Assembly (NCBI RefSeq): GCF_900115005.1
Contig: NZ_FOUY01000008.1
Location: 1 to 64,000, forward strand
Reading direction: 5' to 3'
DNA from: Pseudonocardia ammonioxydans
Lineage (GTDB): Bacteria; Actinomycetota; Actinomycetes; Mycobacteriales; Pseudonocardiaceae
DNA: 64,000 bases
The notes under the pieces were generated by a model. The model searched no databases, was not told where the DNA came from, and worked only from the letters and a program-made list of their open reading frames with translations. Positions 51,653 to 60,596 of the stretch are shown piece after piece. A program made the translations under genes and the position numbers. The stretch's first letter is position 1, and every line of letters begins with the position of its first letter.

Positions 51653-53361
51653 GCCCCCAGCATCCCGTCCACCTCGGACCGCAGCGCGGCGAGCCGGGTC
51701 CGCGCCCGTTCCCGCGACGCCGGGACCGCCGCGAGGTCGCCGCCAGCCGGCTCGACGACCTCGAGGTACGCCTTGAGCTTCGGCTCGGTGCCAGACGGCC
51801 GGATCACCACGCGGACGCCGTCGCGCCGCAGCCGCAGCACGTCCGGGGCGGGTCGGTCGGTCTCCCAGCCGGACGGCGGGGTGTCGCGCAGGCGCTGCAC
51901 CGCCGCGTCCCGCGCGGCGATCCCCATCCGGATCGAGATCGGTTCGGTGAGGTGCACGCCGAACTCGGCGGCCAGCTCGTCGAGCCGCCGGGGCACCGAG
52001 GACCCGGCCGCCGCCAGCTCCCGCACGAGGTCCGCGGCGAGGACGGCCGCGGAGATCCCGTCCTTGTCCCGTACGCCGTCCGGGTCCACGCAGAGCCCGA
52101 TCGCCTCCTCGTAGCCGAAGACCAGCCCCGGCCCGGCGCGGACGATCCACTTGAAGCCGGTGAGCGTCTCGGCGAACCGGGCGCCGTGTGCCGCGGCCAC
52201 CCGCGCCAGCATCGACGACGACACGACGGTGGTGGCGACGAGCGCAGCCGTGGCCCTGGGCCCGCGCACGTGGTGTCCCAGAAGATGGTGGCCCAGCAGG
52301 ACGCCCGTCTCGTCGCCGGAGAGCATCCGCCAGCCACCGGGGCCGGGCCCGCCCGCCGCGGGCACCCCGATCGCGCAGCGGTCGGCGTCCGGGTCGAGCG
52401 CGACGGCCAGGTCCGCGCCGCAGGACGCCGCCAGTTCCAGCAGCGCGTCCGTGGCGCCGGGCTCCTCCGGGTTCGGGAACGCGACGGTCGGGAAGTCCGG
52501 GTCCGGCCGCGCCTGGGCGGCCACGACGTGGACGTCGTGCACACCGGCCCGCGCCAGCGCCGCCGTGGCGAGCGCCCCGCCGACGCCGTGCATCGGGGTC
52601 AGGGCGATCCGCGGGCCGGGGCCGGGGGCGGAGCGGGGGAGCGTCGCGACCCGCTCCAGGTAGGCCTCGGTGACGTCGACCGGGCCGGGCAGGGCGCCGA
52701 GCGGGACCGTCACCGCGGCCGGGGCGGCGGCGATCGCGGCCTCGATCCCGGTGTCGTCCGGCGGGACGAGCTGGGCGCCGCCGCGCAGGTAGACCTTGTA
52801 GCCGTTGTCCGCCGGAGGGTTGTGCGACGCCGTCACCGCGATGCCGGCGACCGCGTCCAGGCTGCGGACGGCGAACGCGACCAGCGGTGTCGGCACCGGG
52901 CCGTCCAGCAGGACGACGGAGAACCCCGCGCCGGTCAGCACCCGCGCGGCGGCCTCGGCGAACGCCGCCGAGCCGTGCCGCGCATCCCGTCCGACGACGA
53001 CGGTGTCGTCACCGCCCGCTCCCTGCGCGGCCAGCCAGGCGGCCAGGCCCGCGGTCGCCCGGGTGACGGTGGCCACGTTCATCCCGGACGGCCCCGCCCG
53101 TACCGGGCCCCGGAGCCCGGCGGTGCCGAACCGCAGCGGCCCGGACATCCGGTCGGCCAGCTCGGCGGCGGGAGCAGCGGCATCAGCGGGATCGGCGGGG
53201 TCTCCGGTGCCGCTGGTGTCGCCGGTGTCTCCGGGGGCCGGCGCCGGGCCGCCGGCCATCGCCGCCGCCAGCAGGCGCTGCAGCTCGGCGCGGGTGCCCG
53301 GGTCGGGGTCGTCGGCGATCCAGCGCATCGCCGCGTCGCGCAGCTCGGGGCGCAGTGTCAT
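51649..53361 (-). CDS. pmmB: Phosphopentomutase/phosphomannomutase (PmmB-like)
   Basis: 570 residues, alpha-D-phosphohexomutase family. The active-site serine loop is TASHNPP, the metal loop DPDADR, the sugar loop GYEEAIG, and the phosphate loop RPSGTEPKLK. A Gly/Asp/Pro linker lies near residues 38-60. Next to punA and downstream of nucleoside phosphorylases, it probably converts (deoxy)ribose-1-phosphate to the 5-phosphate, though hexose phosphates are possible. The ATG at 53361 is the last start of a chain of four mini-ORFs that bridges from punA. Confidence 0.93.
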   Translation of the reverse strand: MTLRPELRDAAMRWIADDPDPGTRAELQRLLAAAMAGGPAPAPGDTGDTSGTGDPADPADAAAPAAELADRMSGPLRFGTAGLRGPVRAGPSGMNVATVTRATAGLAAWLAAQGAGGDDTVVVGRDARHGSAAFAEAAARVLTGAGFSVVLLDGPVPTPLVAFAVRSLDAVAGIAVTASHNPPADNGYKVYLRGGAQLVPPDDTGIEAAIAAAPAAVTVPLGALPGPVDVTEAYLERVATLPRSAPGPGPRIALTPMHGVGGALATAALARAGVHDVHVVAAQARPDPDFPTVAFPNPEEPGATDALLELAASCGADLAVALDPDADRCAIGVPAAGGPGPGGWRMLSGDETGVLLGHHLLGHHVRGPRATAALVATTVVSSSMLARVAAAHGARFAETLTGFKWIVRAGPGLVFGYEEAIGLCVDPDGVRDKDGISAAVLAADLVRELAAAGSSVPRRLDELAAEFGVHLTEPISIRMGIAARDAAVQRLRDTPPSGWETDRPAPDVLRLRRDGVRVVIRPSGTEPKLKAYLEVVEPAGGDLAAVPASRERARTRLAALRSEVDGMLGA

Positions 53362-53417
53362 CGAAAACCTGTCATCGAAAACCTGTCATCGCGAACCTGT
53401 CATCGGATATCGGGCAC
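53358..53417 (-). repeat. 14-bp tandem repeats forming four overlapping pentapeptide ORFs
   Basis: On the minus strand, starting 6 bases after the punA stop, are four 18-base ORFs: 53417-53400 (GTG, MPDIR), 53403-53386 (MTGSR), 53389-53372 (MTGFR) and 53375-53358 (MTGFR). Each ends in a TGA that overlaps the next ATG in ATGA. The last overlaps the pmm start itself (MTLRPE). The repeat unit is GATGACAGGTTTTC. In the repeated units an AGG lies 6-7 bases before the next ATG and can act as a Shine-Dalgarno. Confidence 0.93.
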
Positions 53418-53423
53418 CGGCCG

Positions 53424-54218
53424 TCAGGCACGCGCGATCAGGTCGCGCAGCAGCTCGCCGGTGCGGGCCGCGGCCGCCCGCCCGGCCTCGAGCACCTCCC
53501 GGTGGTCCAGCGGCTGCCCGGACAGCCCCGCGGCCAGGTTCGTGACCAGCGAGATCCCGGCGACCTCCAGGCCCTCGGCGCGCGCGGCGATCGTCTCCAG
53601 GACCGTGGACATGCCGACCAGGTCGGCGCCCAGGCCGCGCAGCATCCGGATCTCGGCCGGCGTCTCGAAGTGCGGCCCGGGCAGCCCGGCGTAGATCCCC
53701 TCCACCAGCGACGGGTCGAGCTCGCGGGCCAGCGACCGCAGCCGCGGGGAGTAGGCGTCGGTGAGGTCGACGAAGTTCGCGCCCTGCAGCGGTGAGCGGG
53801 CCAGCAGGTTCAGGTGGTCGGCGATCAGCACGGGCTGCCCGATCGCGAGGCCCTCGGTGATGCCGCCCGCGGCGTTGGTGAGCAGCACCGTGCGCACCCC
53901 TGCGGCGGCGGCCGCCCGCACCCCGTGCACGACGGGATCGGTGCCGTGGCCCTCGTAGAGGTGCACGCGCCCGAGCAGGACCAGCACCCGCTTCCCGCCG
54001 ACGGTCACGGAGCGGACGGTGCCGCCGTGCCCGATCGCCGACGGCGGGACGAACCCCGGGAGCTCGGACATGGGGATCTCGGCGTCCGCCGGGCCGAGGA
54101 CGTCGGCGGCGGGCCGCCAGCCGGAGCCGAGCACCAGCGCGACGTCGTGGGTGTCGCTGCCGGTGCGGCGGGCGAGCTCGGCGGCGGCGTCGAGGGGGAG
54201 CGTCGTGGGGGCGGACAT
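53424..54218 (-). CDS. punA: Purine nucleoside phosphorylase
   Basis: 264 residues, trimeric PNP type: [14 protein letters not shown] (phosphate loop), [45 protein letters not shown] and [12 protein letters not shown] (base-binding Asn). It splits inosine and guanosine and works downstream of Add. The ATG has no upstream neighbour in the same operon; the kinase gene lies 36 bases before it on the same strand. Its stop is followed by the mini-ORF chain into pmm. Confidence 0.96.
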   Translation of the reverse strand: MSAPTTLPLDAAAELARRTGSDTHDVALVLGSGWRPAADVLGPADAEIPMSELPGFVPPSAIGHGGTVRSVTVGGKRVLVLLGRVHLYEGHGTDPVVHGVRAAAAAGVRTVLLTNAAGGITEGLAIGQPVLIADHLNLLARSPLQGANFVDLTDAYSPRLRSLARELDPSLVEGIYAGLPGPHFETPAEIRMLRGLGADLVGMSTVLETIAARAEGLEVAGISLVTNLAAGLSGQPLDHREVLEAGRAAAARTGELLRDLIARA

Positions 54219-54254
54219 GCGGGGCAGCCTAACGGCGGGCCCCGCCGGGCCCGC

Positions 54255-55991
54255 TCAGCTCGCGGTGTTCCGGAAGCCCGCCGCGACCGCGTCGAACAGC
54301 CCGTCGGCGGCGCTCTCGGCGTGGCCGGCGGGCGAGGTCAGCTGCAGCACCCACACACCGCCGTCCGCGTCCCGGCCGGGGACGATCTGCATCAGCGTGC
54401 GGCGTTCCTGCGGGCCGCTCGTGGTGGTCATCTCCACCCGCGCCGTGCCGTCCGGGGCCGGGGCCTCCGGCCGCGCGTCGACGGTGTCGACGCCGAGCGC
54501 CTCCGGGGTGAGCGCGTCGGTGACCGCGGTGGCCGAGGCCGCCGCCCGCACCGACAGCTCCTGGCGTCCGTCCGGGCTGACGAACCGCACCACCGCCGAG
54601 CCGTCCTGGGCGGGGGAGCGGTACTGCGTCCAGTCCTGCGGGACGGCGACGGAGAACCCGAGCGGGTCCGGGTGGGCGATGCGCGGGGTGCGCTCGGTCG
54701 CCACGGTGACCGTGCTCAGCGGCTCCTGCCCGGCGAGCGCGCGGACCCCGGCGAACCCGGCCAGCGCGCCCAGCAGCACGAGCAGCGCCCCGCCGAGCAC
54801 CAGCGGTACCCCGCCCAGCACCCCGGCCGGTCCGCTGCGGCCGGCCGGCTGTGCCTCGGCGCGGGCCGGCTGCCGGGGCGGGGCGGACGCCGGTCGGGGC
54901 GGCGCGGCGCGGTGCGGCTCCGGCGACGGTGCGGGTGCCGGCGCGGGAGCCGGGCCGGCCGGGAGCGGGCCCGGGTCGGCGGTGAGCGGCGCCCCGCCCC
55001 AGGCCCCGGTGCCGCCCACGGCGGGCGCCTGCTGCGACGCCTGGGGGCGCTGTGCGGGCTGCGGCCCCGAGGGCGCGGACGGGGCGGACGGCGCGGGGAC
55101 CCGCGCCATGATCGTCGGAACGTCCGGGGAGCCGGGGAAGATCGGGTCGTCCGGGTCGGCGAGCAGCGGTCGCAGCCGGGCGCGGACCTCGTCCAGCGGC
55201 ATCCGGCCGGGCGGGTCCTTGACCATCAGCCCGCTGATCACGTCGGCGATCGGCCCGGTCATCGTCGGCACCGGAACCGGCCCGTCGACGACCTCGGTGA
55301 TCGTCCGCACCGGGTCGCCGTCGACGTCGTAGGGCGGGCGGCCCTCGACCGCGGCGAACAGCGTGGCCCCGAGCCCCCACAGGTCCGCGGCCGGCGTCAC
55401 CGGCTGGCCGGCGGCGACCTCGGGCGCGATGTAGGCGGGTGAGCCGAGCACCAGCCCGGCCGAGGTCATCGGTGCGTCGGACTCGTTGCGCGCGATGCCG
55501 AAGTCGGTGAGCTTGATCCGGCCGTCGTCGGAGATCAGGACGTTGCCGGGCTTCACGTCGCGGTGGGTGATCCCGGCCCGGTGCGCCGCCCGCAGCGCCG
55601 CCGCGGTGCCGAAGCCGACGACACCGGCCTGCGCCGAGTCCAGCCTGCCGAGCTCGGAGATCGCGGCGGCCAGGTTCTTCGACGGCACCAGCTCCATGAC
55701 CACCAGCGGCTCGTCGCCGCCGGAGTCGAGCACGTCGAACACGGTCACGACGTTCGGGTGCGACAGCCCGGCCAGCGCGCGGGCCTCGCGCATGATGCGC
55801 TCGCGCAGCTCCTGCTTCTCGCCGTCCGGGATCCCGTCGGGGATCTTCAGCTCCTTGAGCGCCACCCGGCGCTGCAGGACGTCGTCGAAACCGGACCACA
55901 CGGTGCCCATCGCGCCGCTGCCGAGCGGGCCGTCGACGCGGTACCGCCCGGCGATCTGGCGGCGCTGGACCTCGCCTTCGGGAACGGACAC
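54255..55991 (-). CDS. Transmembrane Ser/Thr protein kinase
   Basis: 578 residues. The kinase domain (about 10-275) is complete: glycine loop LGSGAMGTVW, VALKEL lysine, HRDVKPGNVL, DFGIA and the SPAYIAPE activation segment. A Pro/Ala linker (about 300-385), one helix (about 395-415) and an extracellular domain (about 430-578) follow; the last is a beta-rich sensor start (LGFSVAVPQDWTQYRSPA) that may read the cell surface. It should phosphorylate Thr/Ser on envelope or growth proteins. It is a useful contrast with the inactive kinase at 23096. The start is GTG 55991, with a weak ribosome site. Confidence 0.92.
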   Translation of the reverse strand: MSVPEGEVQRRQIAGRYRVDGPLGSGAMGTVWSGFDDVLQRRVALKELKIPDGIPDGEKQELRERIMREARALAGLSHPNVVTVFDVLDSGGDEPLVVMELVPSKNLAAAISELGRLDSAQAGVVGFGTAAALRAAHRAGITHRDVKPGNVLISDDGRIKLTDFGIARNESDAPMTSAGLVLGSPAYIAPEVAAGQPVTPAADLWGLGATLFAAVEGRPPYDVDGDPVRTITEVVDGPVPVPTMTGPIADVISGLMVKDPPGRMPLDEVRARLRPLLADPDDPIFPGSPDVPTIMARVPAPSAPSAPSGPQPAQRPQASQQAPAVGGTGAWGGAPLTADPGPLPAGPAPAPAPAPSPEPHRAAPPRPASAPPRQPARAEAQPAGRSGPAGVLGGVPLVLGGALLVLLGALAGFAGVRALAGQEPLSTVTVATERTPRIAHPDPLGFSVAVPQDWTQYRSPAQDGSAVVRFVSPDGRQELSVRAAASATAVTDALTPEALGVDTVDARPEAPAPDGTARVEMTTTSGPQERRTLMQIVPGRDADGGVWVLQLTSPAGHAESAADGLFDAVAAGFRNTAS

Positions 55992-56453
55992 GCCCGCGAT
56001 TGTCCCATCGTGCCCGGACCGCCCTGCCCGGACACCGCTTGTCACGCCCTGTTCCCGGTGCTCACGGTGCGTCACGGCCCGGCGGGGTCCGCACGCCGGA
56101 CGGCGCCCGCCGCGGGACGGACGTGCGCGGCTCACCGTGCGGTGACCGCTGTGGGGACGGTGACGGTGTAACGAGCACGGTGGGTACCGCGACGGCTACC
56201 ACAACGGCCGGTGAACGGCGAAGACGTCCGTTCGTCGTACCTCCGCCCGCCCGCTCGTCAGGTGTGGCGAACCCGCTGGCAGCATCCCGCCGACCCCTCG
56301 CCGCCCCGAACCGCGAACGGGACGATTTCGACTGGAACACCGCCGGACGGGTGAGGACCATTCCTTGGGTACGGGCCCGTCGGAACGACGCGACGGCTGC
56401 ACACGGCAGCGACCGCCGCACCGGTCCCGGGCGTCTCGGACGAGGAGGACAAG
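55992..56453. other. Divergent promoter region between kinase and amidohydrolase
   Basis: 462 bp with no convincing gene. It must carry promoters for both divergent genes. I see no clear hairpin or repeat. Confidence 0.5.
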
Positions 56454-57698
56454 GTGACTGCGCTGCAGACCCGCACCGAGCTCCCCGAGATCGTCGATCT
56501 CCCGGTCGACGACCTCGGTGCCGGCACGGGTCCGGCCTGGCTGGAGTCGTGGATGCGGGCGCACAGGGGCGAGATCCTCGGCTGGCGCCGCGCGATCCAC
56601 GCCCAGCCGGAGCTGGCCCGCCGCGAGCACCTGACCACGGCCCGGGTGTCGGAGACGCTCCTGCGCGCCGGGCTGGAACCGCGCACGCTCGCCGGGGGCA
56701 CCGGCGTGGTGTGCGACGTGGGCCACGGCGAGCCGCTGGTGGCGCTGCGTGCCGACATGGACGCCCTGCCGCTGCAGGAGCAGAGCGGGGCGGAGTTCGC
56801 GTCCGAGGTGCCCGGCGTGATGCACGCCTGCGGGCACGACGCGCACACCGCGATGCTGCTCGGGGCCGCGCTGGCGCTGCACTCGGCGCCGTCGCTGCCG
56901 GGCCGGGTCCGGCTGGTGTTCCAGCCGGCCGAGGAGGTGCGGCCGGGCGGGGCGCTCGACGTCGTCGGCCAGGGTGTGATGGAGGGCGTGCAGCGGATCT
57001 TCGCGCTGCACTGCGACCCGCGCCTGGAGGTCGGCCGCCTGGGCACCCGCGTCGGGCCGATCACCTCGGCGTGTGACCTGATCGAGGTCCGGCTGACCTC
57101 GCCGGGCGGGCACACCTCCCGCCCGCACCTGACCGCGGACCTGGTCCAGGCCCTCGGGCTGCTCGCCACCCAGGTCCCGCTGCTGCTGACCCGGCACGTC
57201 GACCCCCGCTCGGGCACCGTCCTGACCTGGGGTGCGGTGCACGCCGGGGAGGCGGCCAACGCGATCCCGCAGTCCGGGCTGCTGCGCGGCACCCTGCGCA
57301 CCGCCGACCACGCGACCTGGACCGAGCTGGAGGACACGCTGCGCGCGCTGGTCGCGTCGGTGCTGGCCCCGACCGGCGTCGGCTACGTGCTCGACCACGT
57401 CCGCGGGGTCCCGCCCGTGGTCAACGACGAGGTCTCCACCGGCCTGCTGCGCGACGCCGCGGTCGCCGTCGGCGGCGACACGGCCGACGAGAGCACCGAG
57501 CAGTCCTCCGGCGGGGAGGACTTCGCCTGGTACCTGGAGCACGCGCCCGGGGCGATGGCCCGGCTGGGCGTGTGGGCGGGCAGCGGCCCGAAGCGCGACA
57601 TCCACCAGCCGACGTTCGACCTGGACGAGCGGGCGCTGCCGTTCGGCTCCCGGGTGCTCGTGCACGCGGCGCTGGCCGCGCTGGGCGAGACGGCCTGA
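56454..57698 (+). CDS. M20-family amidohydrolase (AmiA-like)
   Basis: 414 residues. The metal ligands are in ALRADMDALPL (Asp), HACGHDAHTAMLLG (His, Asp), QPAEE (Glu-Glu), LHCDPRLEVG and EDFAWYLE. The fold is the IAA-amino acid hydrolase/N-acyl amino acid hydrolase type. RRAIHAQPELARRE is the family N-terminus. It releases an acyl group from amino acids or related amides; the substrate is not visible. Position before the GGCT gene and lpdA matches amiA1/amiB1 of mycobacteria. The GTG has GAGGAGG upstream. Confidence 0.92.
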   Translation: MTALQTRTELPEIVDLPVDDLGAGTGPAWLESWMRAHRGEILGWRRAIHAQPELARREHLTTARVSETLLRAGLEPRTLAGGTGVVCDVGHGEPLVALRADMDALPLQEQSGAEFASEVPGVMHACGHDAHTAMLLGAALALHSAPSLPGRVRLVFQPAEEVRPGGALDVVGQGVMEGVQRIFALHCDPRLEVGRLGTRVGPITSACDLIEVRLTSPGGHTSRPHLTADLVQALGLLATQVPLLLTRHVDPRSGTVLTWGAVHAGEAANAIPQSGLLRGTLRTADHATWTELEDTLRALVASVLAPTGVGYVLDHVRGVPPVVNDEVSTGLLRDAAVAVGGDTADESTEQSSGGEDFAWYLEHAPGAMARLGVWAGSGPKRDIHQPTFDLDERALPFGSRVLVHAALAALGETA

Positions 57699-57735
57699 GC
57701 CCGCGGCGCGGCCGGCCCGGCCGCACCGTCGGCCC

Positions 57736-57766
57736 GATCCCGCGGCGCCGGTGGCGCGGCGGGATC
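57736..57766. terminator. Hairpin between convergent amidohydrolase and GGCT genes
   Basis: Arms 57736-57749 and 57753-57766 (GATCCCGCGGCGCC) pair over 14 bp with one mismatch and a 3-base loop, overlapping the stop codon of the minus-strand gene. Confidence 0.65.
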
Positions 57767-58223
57767 AGCCGCCGGGGGAGGACTTCCGGCTGGGCCGGCT
57801 GCGCAGCTCGTTGACGTAGTCGGCCGGCGCGCCCGCGGTCTCGGCGGCGTCGGCGAGCACCCCGAGGTAGCGGGCCGACGGCTCACCACCCTCGTAGGCG
57901 TTCAGCACGTAGACGAAGGCGAGCACGCTCCCGTCGAGGGTGGCGACCCGCAGACGCAGCTTCTTGTGCATCCCGAGCTCACCGCCCTCCCAGCGGTCGA
58001 GCACCCTCTCGTCGTGCTCGGGCACGTCGTAGAGCACCACGAACACCTGCGAGCCCGGCTCCTCCACCACGGTGGAGAGCGCGCCCTCCCAGGTGTAGTC
58101 CTCGCCGCCGAACGTCAGCCGCCAGCCCTGGAGCCACCCGGTCCCGGCCATCGGCGAGTGCGGGGCGCGCTCCTTCATCTGCTCGGGGTCCATGTTCGAC
58201 CCGTACGCGGCATACAGCGGCAC
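57765..58223 (-). CDS. Gamma-glutamylcyclotransferase-like protein
   Basis: 152 residues. The N-terminal YAAYGSNMDPEQM holds the YGSN substrate loop of the GGCT fold, and the C-terminal YVNELRSR helix is conserved. The gene lies between the amidohydrolase and lpdA exactly as Rv3304 does. Members cleave gamma-glutamyl compounds to 5-oxoproline or serve other small-molecule roles. The candidate catalytic Glu is in DRWEGGELG. The GTG start gives the typical VPLYAAYGSN beginning. It diverges from lpdA. Confidence 0.85.
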   Translation of the reverse strand: MPLYAAYGSNMDPEQMKERAPHSPMAGTGWLQGWRLTFGGEDYTWEGALSTVVEEPGSQVFVVLYDVPEHDERVLDRWEGGELGMHKKLRLRVATLDGSVLAFVYVLNAYEGGEPSARYLGVLADAAETAGAPADYVNELRSRPSRKSSPGG

Positions 58224-58364
58224 GTGAGCAGGGTAATGGCCGCCGCCGCGGCGCTTCGACCCGCCCGGCCGAAACAATCGGACACGCGTACTGTGAGCGC
58301 CGTCGACGTCGGTGGGCGCGGACGCTCACCGGCCCCACCACCGACTCTCTGGGGGAGACTTCCC

Positions 58365-59768
58365 GTGACCCGCATCGTCATCATGGGCGGCGGACCGGCC
58401 GGGTACGAGGCCGCACTCGTCGCGGCGCAGCACGGCAGCGACGTGACCGTCGTCGAGCGGGACGGGATGGGCGGCGCGTGCGTCGTCTACGACTGCGTCC
58501 CGTCGAAGACGTTCATCTCCTCCGCCGCCGTGCGCGTCGACCTGCACCGCGCCGAGGACCTGGGCGTCCTGGTCGACCGGGGCAACGCCGCCGTCGACCT
58601 GCCCACGGTCAACGAGCGCGTGCGGTCGCTGGCGCTGGCGCAGTCGGCGGACGTGCGTGCCCGGCTGGAGAACGAGGGCGTGCGGATCGTCGCCGGCACC
58701 GCCCAGTTCGCCGGCCCGGCCGCCGCCCGAGCGGCGCACGAGATCACCGTGACGCACGCCGACGGCACGGTCGAGGAGATCGTCGCCGACGTCGTGCTGG
58801 TCGCCACCGGCGCGACCCCGCGGGTGCTGGAGTCCGCCCGCCCGGACGGCGACCGCGTGCTGGACTGGCGCCAGCTCTACGACCTCGACGAGCTGCCCGA
58901 GCACCTGATCGTCGTCGGGTCGGGCGTGACCGGCGCCGAGTTCTGCTCCGCCTACGTCGAGCTGGGCTGCCGGGTCACCCTGGTCTCCAGCCGGGACCGG
59001 GTGCTGCCGCACGAGGACGCCGACGCGGCCGCCGTGCTGGAGGAGGTCTTCGCCGAGCGCGGCGTGGAGATCCTGCCCAACTCCCGCGCCGACCGGGTGG
59101 AGAACACCGGCGACGGCGTGCTGGTGACGCTGTCCGACGGCCGCACCGTCGCGGGCTCGCACGCGTTGATGACCGTCGGGTCGGTGCCGAACACCGACGA
59201 CCTGGGCCTGGAGAAGGTCGGCATCGAGACCGACCGGGGCGGGTTCATCCCGGTCGACAAGGTCTCGCGGACCTCCGAGCCGCGGGTGTACGCCGCAGGC
59301 GACTGCACCGGGGTGCTGATGCTCGCCTCGGTCGCGGCGATGCAGGGCCGGATCGCGATGTGGCACGCGCTCGGCGAGGGTGTGGCCCCGATCCGGCTGC
59401 GGACCGTGGCGGCGAACGTCTTCACCCGGCCGGAGATCGCGACCGTCGGGATCAGCCAGCAGGCGATCGACTCCGGGGAGGTCCCGGCGCGGACGGTGAT
59501 GCTGCCGCTGTCGACGAACCCGCGGGCGAAGATGCGCGGCCTGCGGCGCGGGTTCGTGAAGCTGTTCTGCCGGCCCGCGTCCGGCGTCGTGATCGGGGGC
59601 GTCGTGGTGGCCCCGGTGGCCAGCGAGCTGATCCTGCCGATCGCGATGGCCGTCCAGAACGGGTTGAACGTGGACGACCTCGCGCACACCTTCTCGGTGT
59701 ACCCGTCGCTGTCCGGCTCCATCACCGAGGCCGGCCGCCAGCTGATGCAGCACTCGGACCTGGACTGA
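58365..59768 (+). CDS. lpdA: NAD(P)H-quinone dehydrogenase of the lipoamide dehydrogenase family
   Basis: 467 residues. The FAD loop is IMGGGPAGYEAA, the NAD(P) loop VVGSGVTGAEF, and the FAD ribityl contact YAAGDCTG. It closely follows mycobacterial LpdA (Rv3303c). The redox pair C39-x4-C44 (ACVVYDC) is present here, whereas I remember the mycobacterial protein having only the second Cys. The His-Glu dyad near the C-terminus is absent (VYPSLSGSITEA in place of HPTLSE). True lipoamide dehydrogenase activity is therefore unlikely; quinone reduction is the expected role. The GTG has GGGGGAG 8 bases upstream. Confidence 0.93.
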   Translation: MTRIVIMGGGPAGYEAALVAAQHGSDVTVVERDGMGGACVVYDCVPSKTFISSAAVRVDLHRAEDLGVLVDRGNAAVDLPTVNERVRSLALAQSADVRARLENEGVRIVAGTAQFAGPAAARAAHEITVTHADGTVEEIVADVVLVATGATPRVLESARPDGDRVLDWRQLYDLDELPEHLIVVGSGVTGAEFCSAYVELGCRVTLVSSRDRVLPHEDADAAAVLEEVFAERGVEILPNSRADRVENTGDGVLVTLSDGRTVAGSHALMTVGSVPNTDDLGLEKVGIETDRGGFIPVDKVSRTSEPRVYAAGDCTGVLMLASVAAMQGRIAMWHALGEGVAPIRLRTVAANVFTRPEIATVGISQQAIDSGEVPARTVMLPLSTNPRAKMRGLRRGFVKLFCRPASGVVIGGVVVAPVASELILPIAMAVQNGLNVDDLAHTFSVYPSLSGSITEAGRQLMQHSDLD

Positions 59769-59849
59769 CGGACCTGGAGCTGTGGACCTCAAGCCGACCG
59801 CCGGCACCCCCGGCCGTGCCGGTCGCGATCCGGCACGGACGGGGATGGG

Positions 59850-60371
59850 TCAGGCCGCCGGGACGCCGGCGGCGTACCGGCCGTCGACGCCGCCCGCCCG
59901 GCAGGTGCTGAGCGGGCACGGCGGCGATGACCACGGCCGGTCCACACCGGCCACCGCCGTGGTGACGACCGCCCCGAACGGCCACCGGCCTGCGAAACGC
60001 TGCAGGTACCAGTAGCAGAACAGGTGGTCCGGCTCCTGCGGGTCGGTGACGAACACCGGGCGTGCGCCCAGGTTCTCCACCCACCGCGCGTAGTCGGTCG
60101 TGACCCGGCCGGGCGCGCGAGCGCCTCGCCGGGTCAGGAGCCAGTCCTCGGCCCGGTCGCGCCAGGTGTCCAGCGCGGCCGGGTGCACGGTCGCCCCGGG
60201 AAGCTCCCGGAGGTTGGCGGTGAACGTGCCCACCGCGACCCCGCCCGCGGCGTACGCGGTCGAGGTCAGGGTGAGCAACGAGTGCGGCCCGGGGATCGGG
60301 CCGTCGGTGTGGACGTGTGTCGTCACGTGCAGTGTCGTCACGTGCGACGACGAGTGGTGTGCATGGGGCAT
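59850..60371 (-). CDS. Degenerate DEDD-type exonuclease-like protein
   Basis: 173 residues. TDGPIPGPHSLLTL, GTFTANLRELPGA, ARPVFVTDP and YWYLQRFAGRWPFG match a family of predicted 3'-5' exonucleases with an RNase H-like fold. The catalytic DxE before DGPIPG is H19-V-H21 instead. The usual last motif (ALDIKxY) is lost, and the chain ends shortly after FGAVVTTAV. The first 23 residues contain seven His. It is likely inactive as a nuclease or decaying; metal binding by the His cluster is possible. The ATG has AGGA upstream. Confidence 0.6.
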   Translation of the reverse strand: MPHAHHSSSHVTTLHVTTHVHTDGPIPGPHSLLTLTSTAYAAGGVAVGTFTANLRELPGATVHPAALDTWRDRAEDWLLTRRGARAPGRVTTDYARWVENLGARPVFVTDPQEPDHLFCYWYLQRFAGRWPFGAVVTTAVAGVDRPWSSPPCPLSTCRAGGVDGRYAAGVPAA

Positions 60372-60547
60372 GACGGATCCTGTGACGTCTCGGTCGAGCT
60401 GAGGACGGCTCACGGCGCGGCCTGGCCTGCGTGGTGAGCAGGATCCGCGGCGCGGTACTCCGCGTGGCGGTGTTCCGGGCCCCGTGGATCGGACACACGG
60501 GTCGGCTCTGTTCAGTTGTGGGGTCGAGACTAGCGCGGCTGCGCCGC

Positions 60548-60592
60548 CCGTGAGTGGAAATCACGGTTCAGGCCGTGATTTCCACTCACAGG
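60548..60592 (-). terminator. Hairpin after accA, same family as the dnaE2 hairpin
   Basis: Arms 60548-60566 and 60573-60592 form a 17-bp perfect stem with a bulged A near the base and a 6-base loop. It begins 4 bases beyond the accA stop on the minus strand. The arm core GTGAGTGGAAATCACGG differs at two positions from the hairpin at 17464, and the loops (TCAGAG and TTCAGG) are also alike. Confidence 0.8.
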
Positions 60593-60596
60593 CCAC

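Noticed and set aside
55992-56453. Short frames in the kinase-amidohydrolase gap as small genes
   Set aside because: They are Arg- and Pro-rich shadows without ribosome sites; the gap is better explained as divergent promoters.
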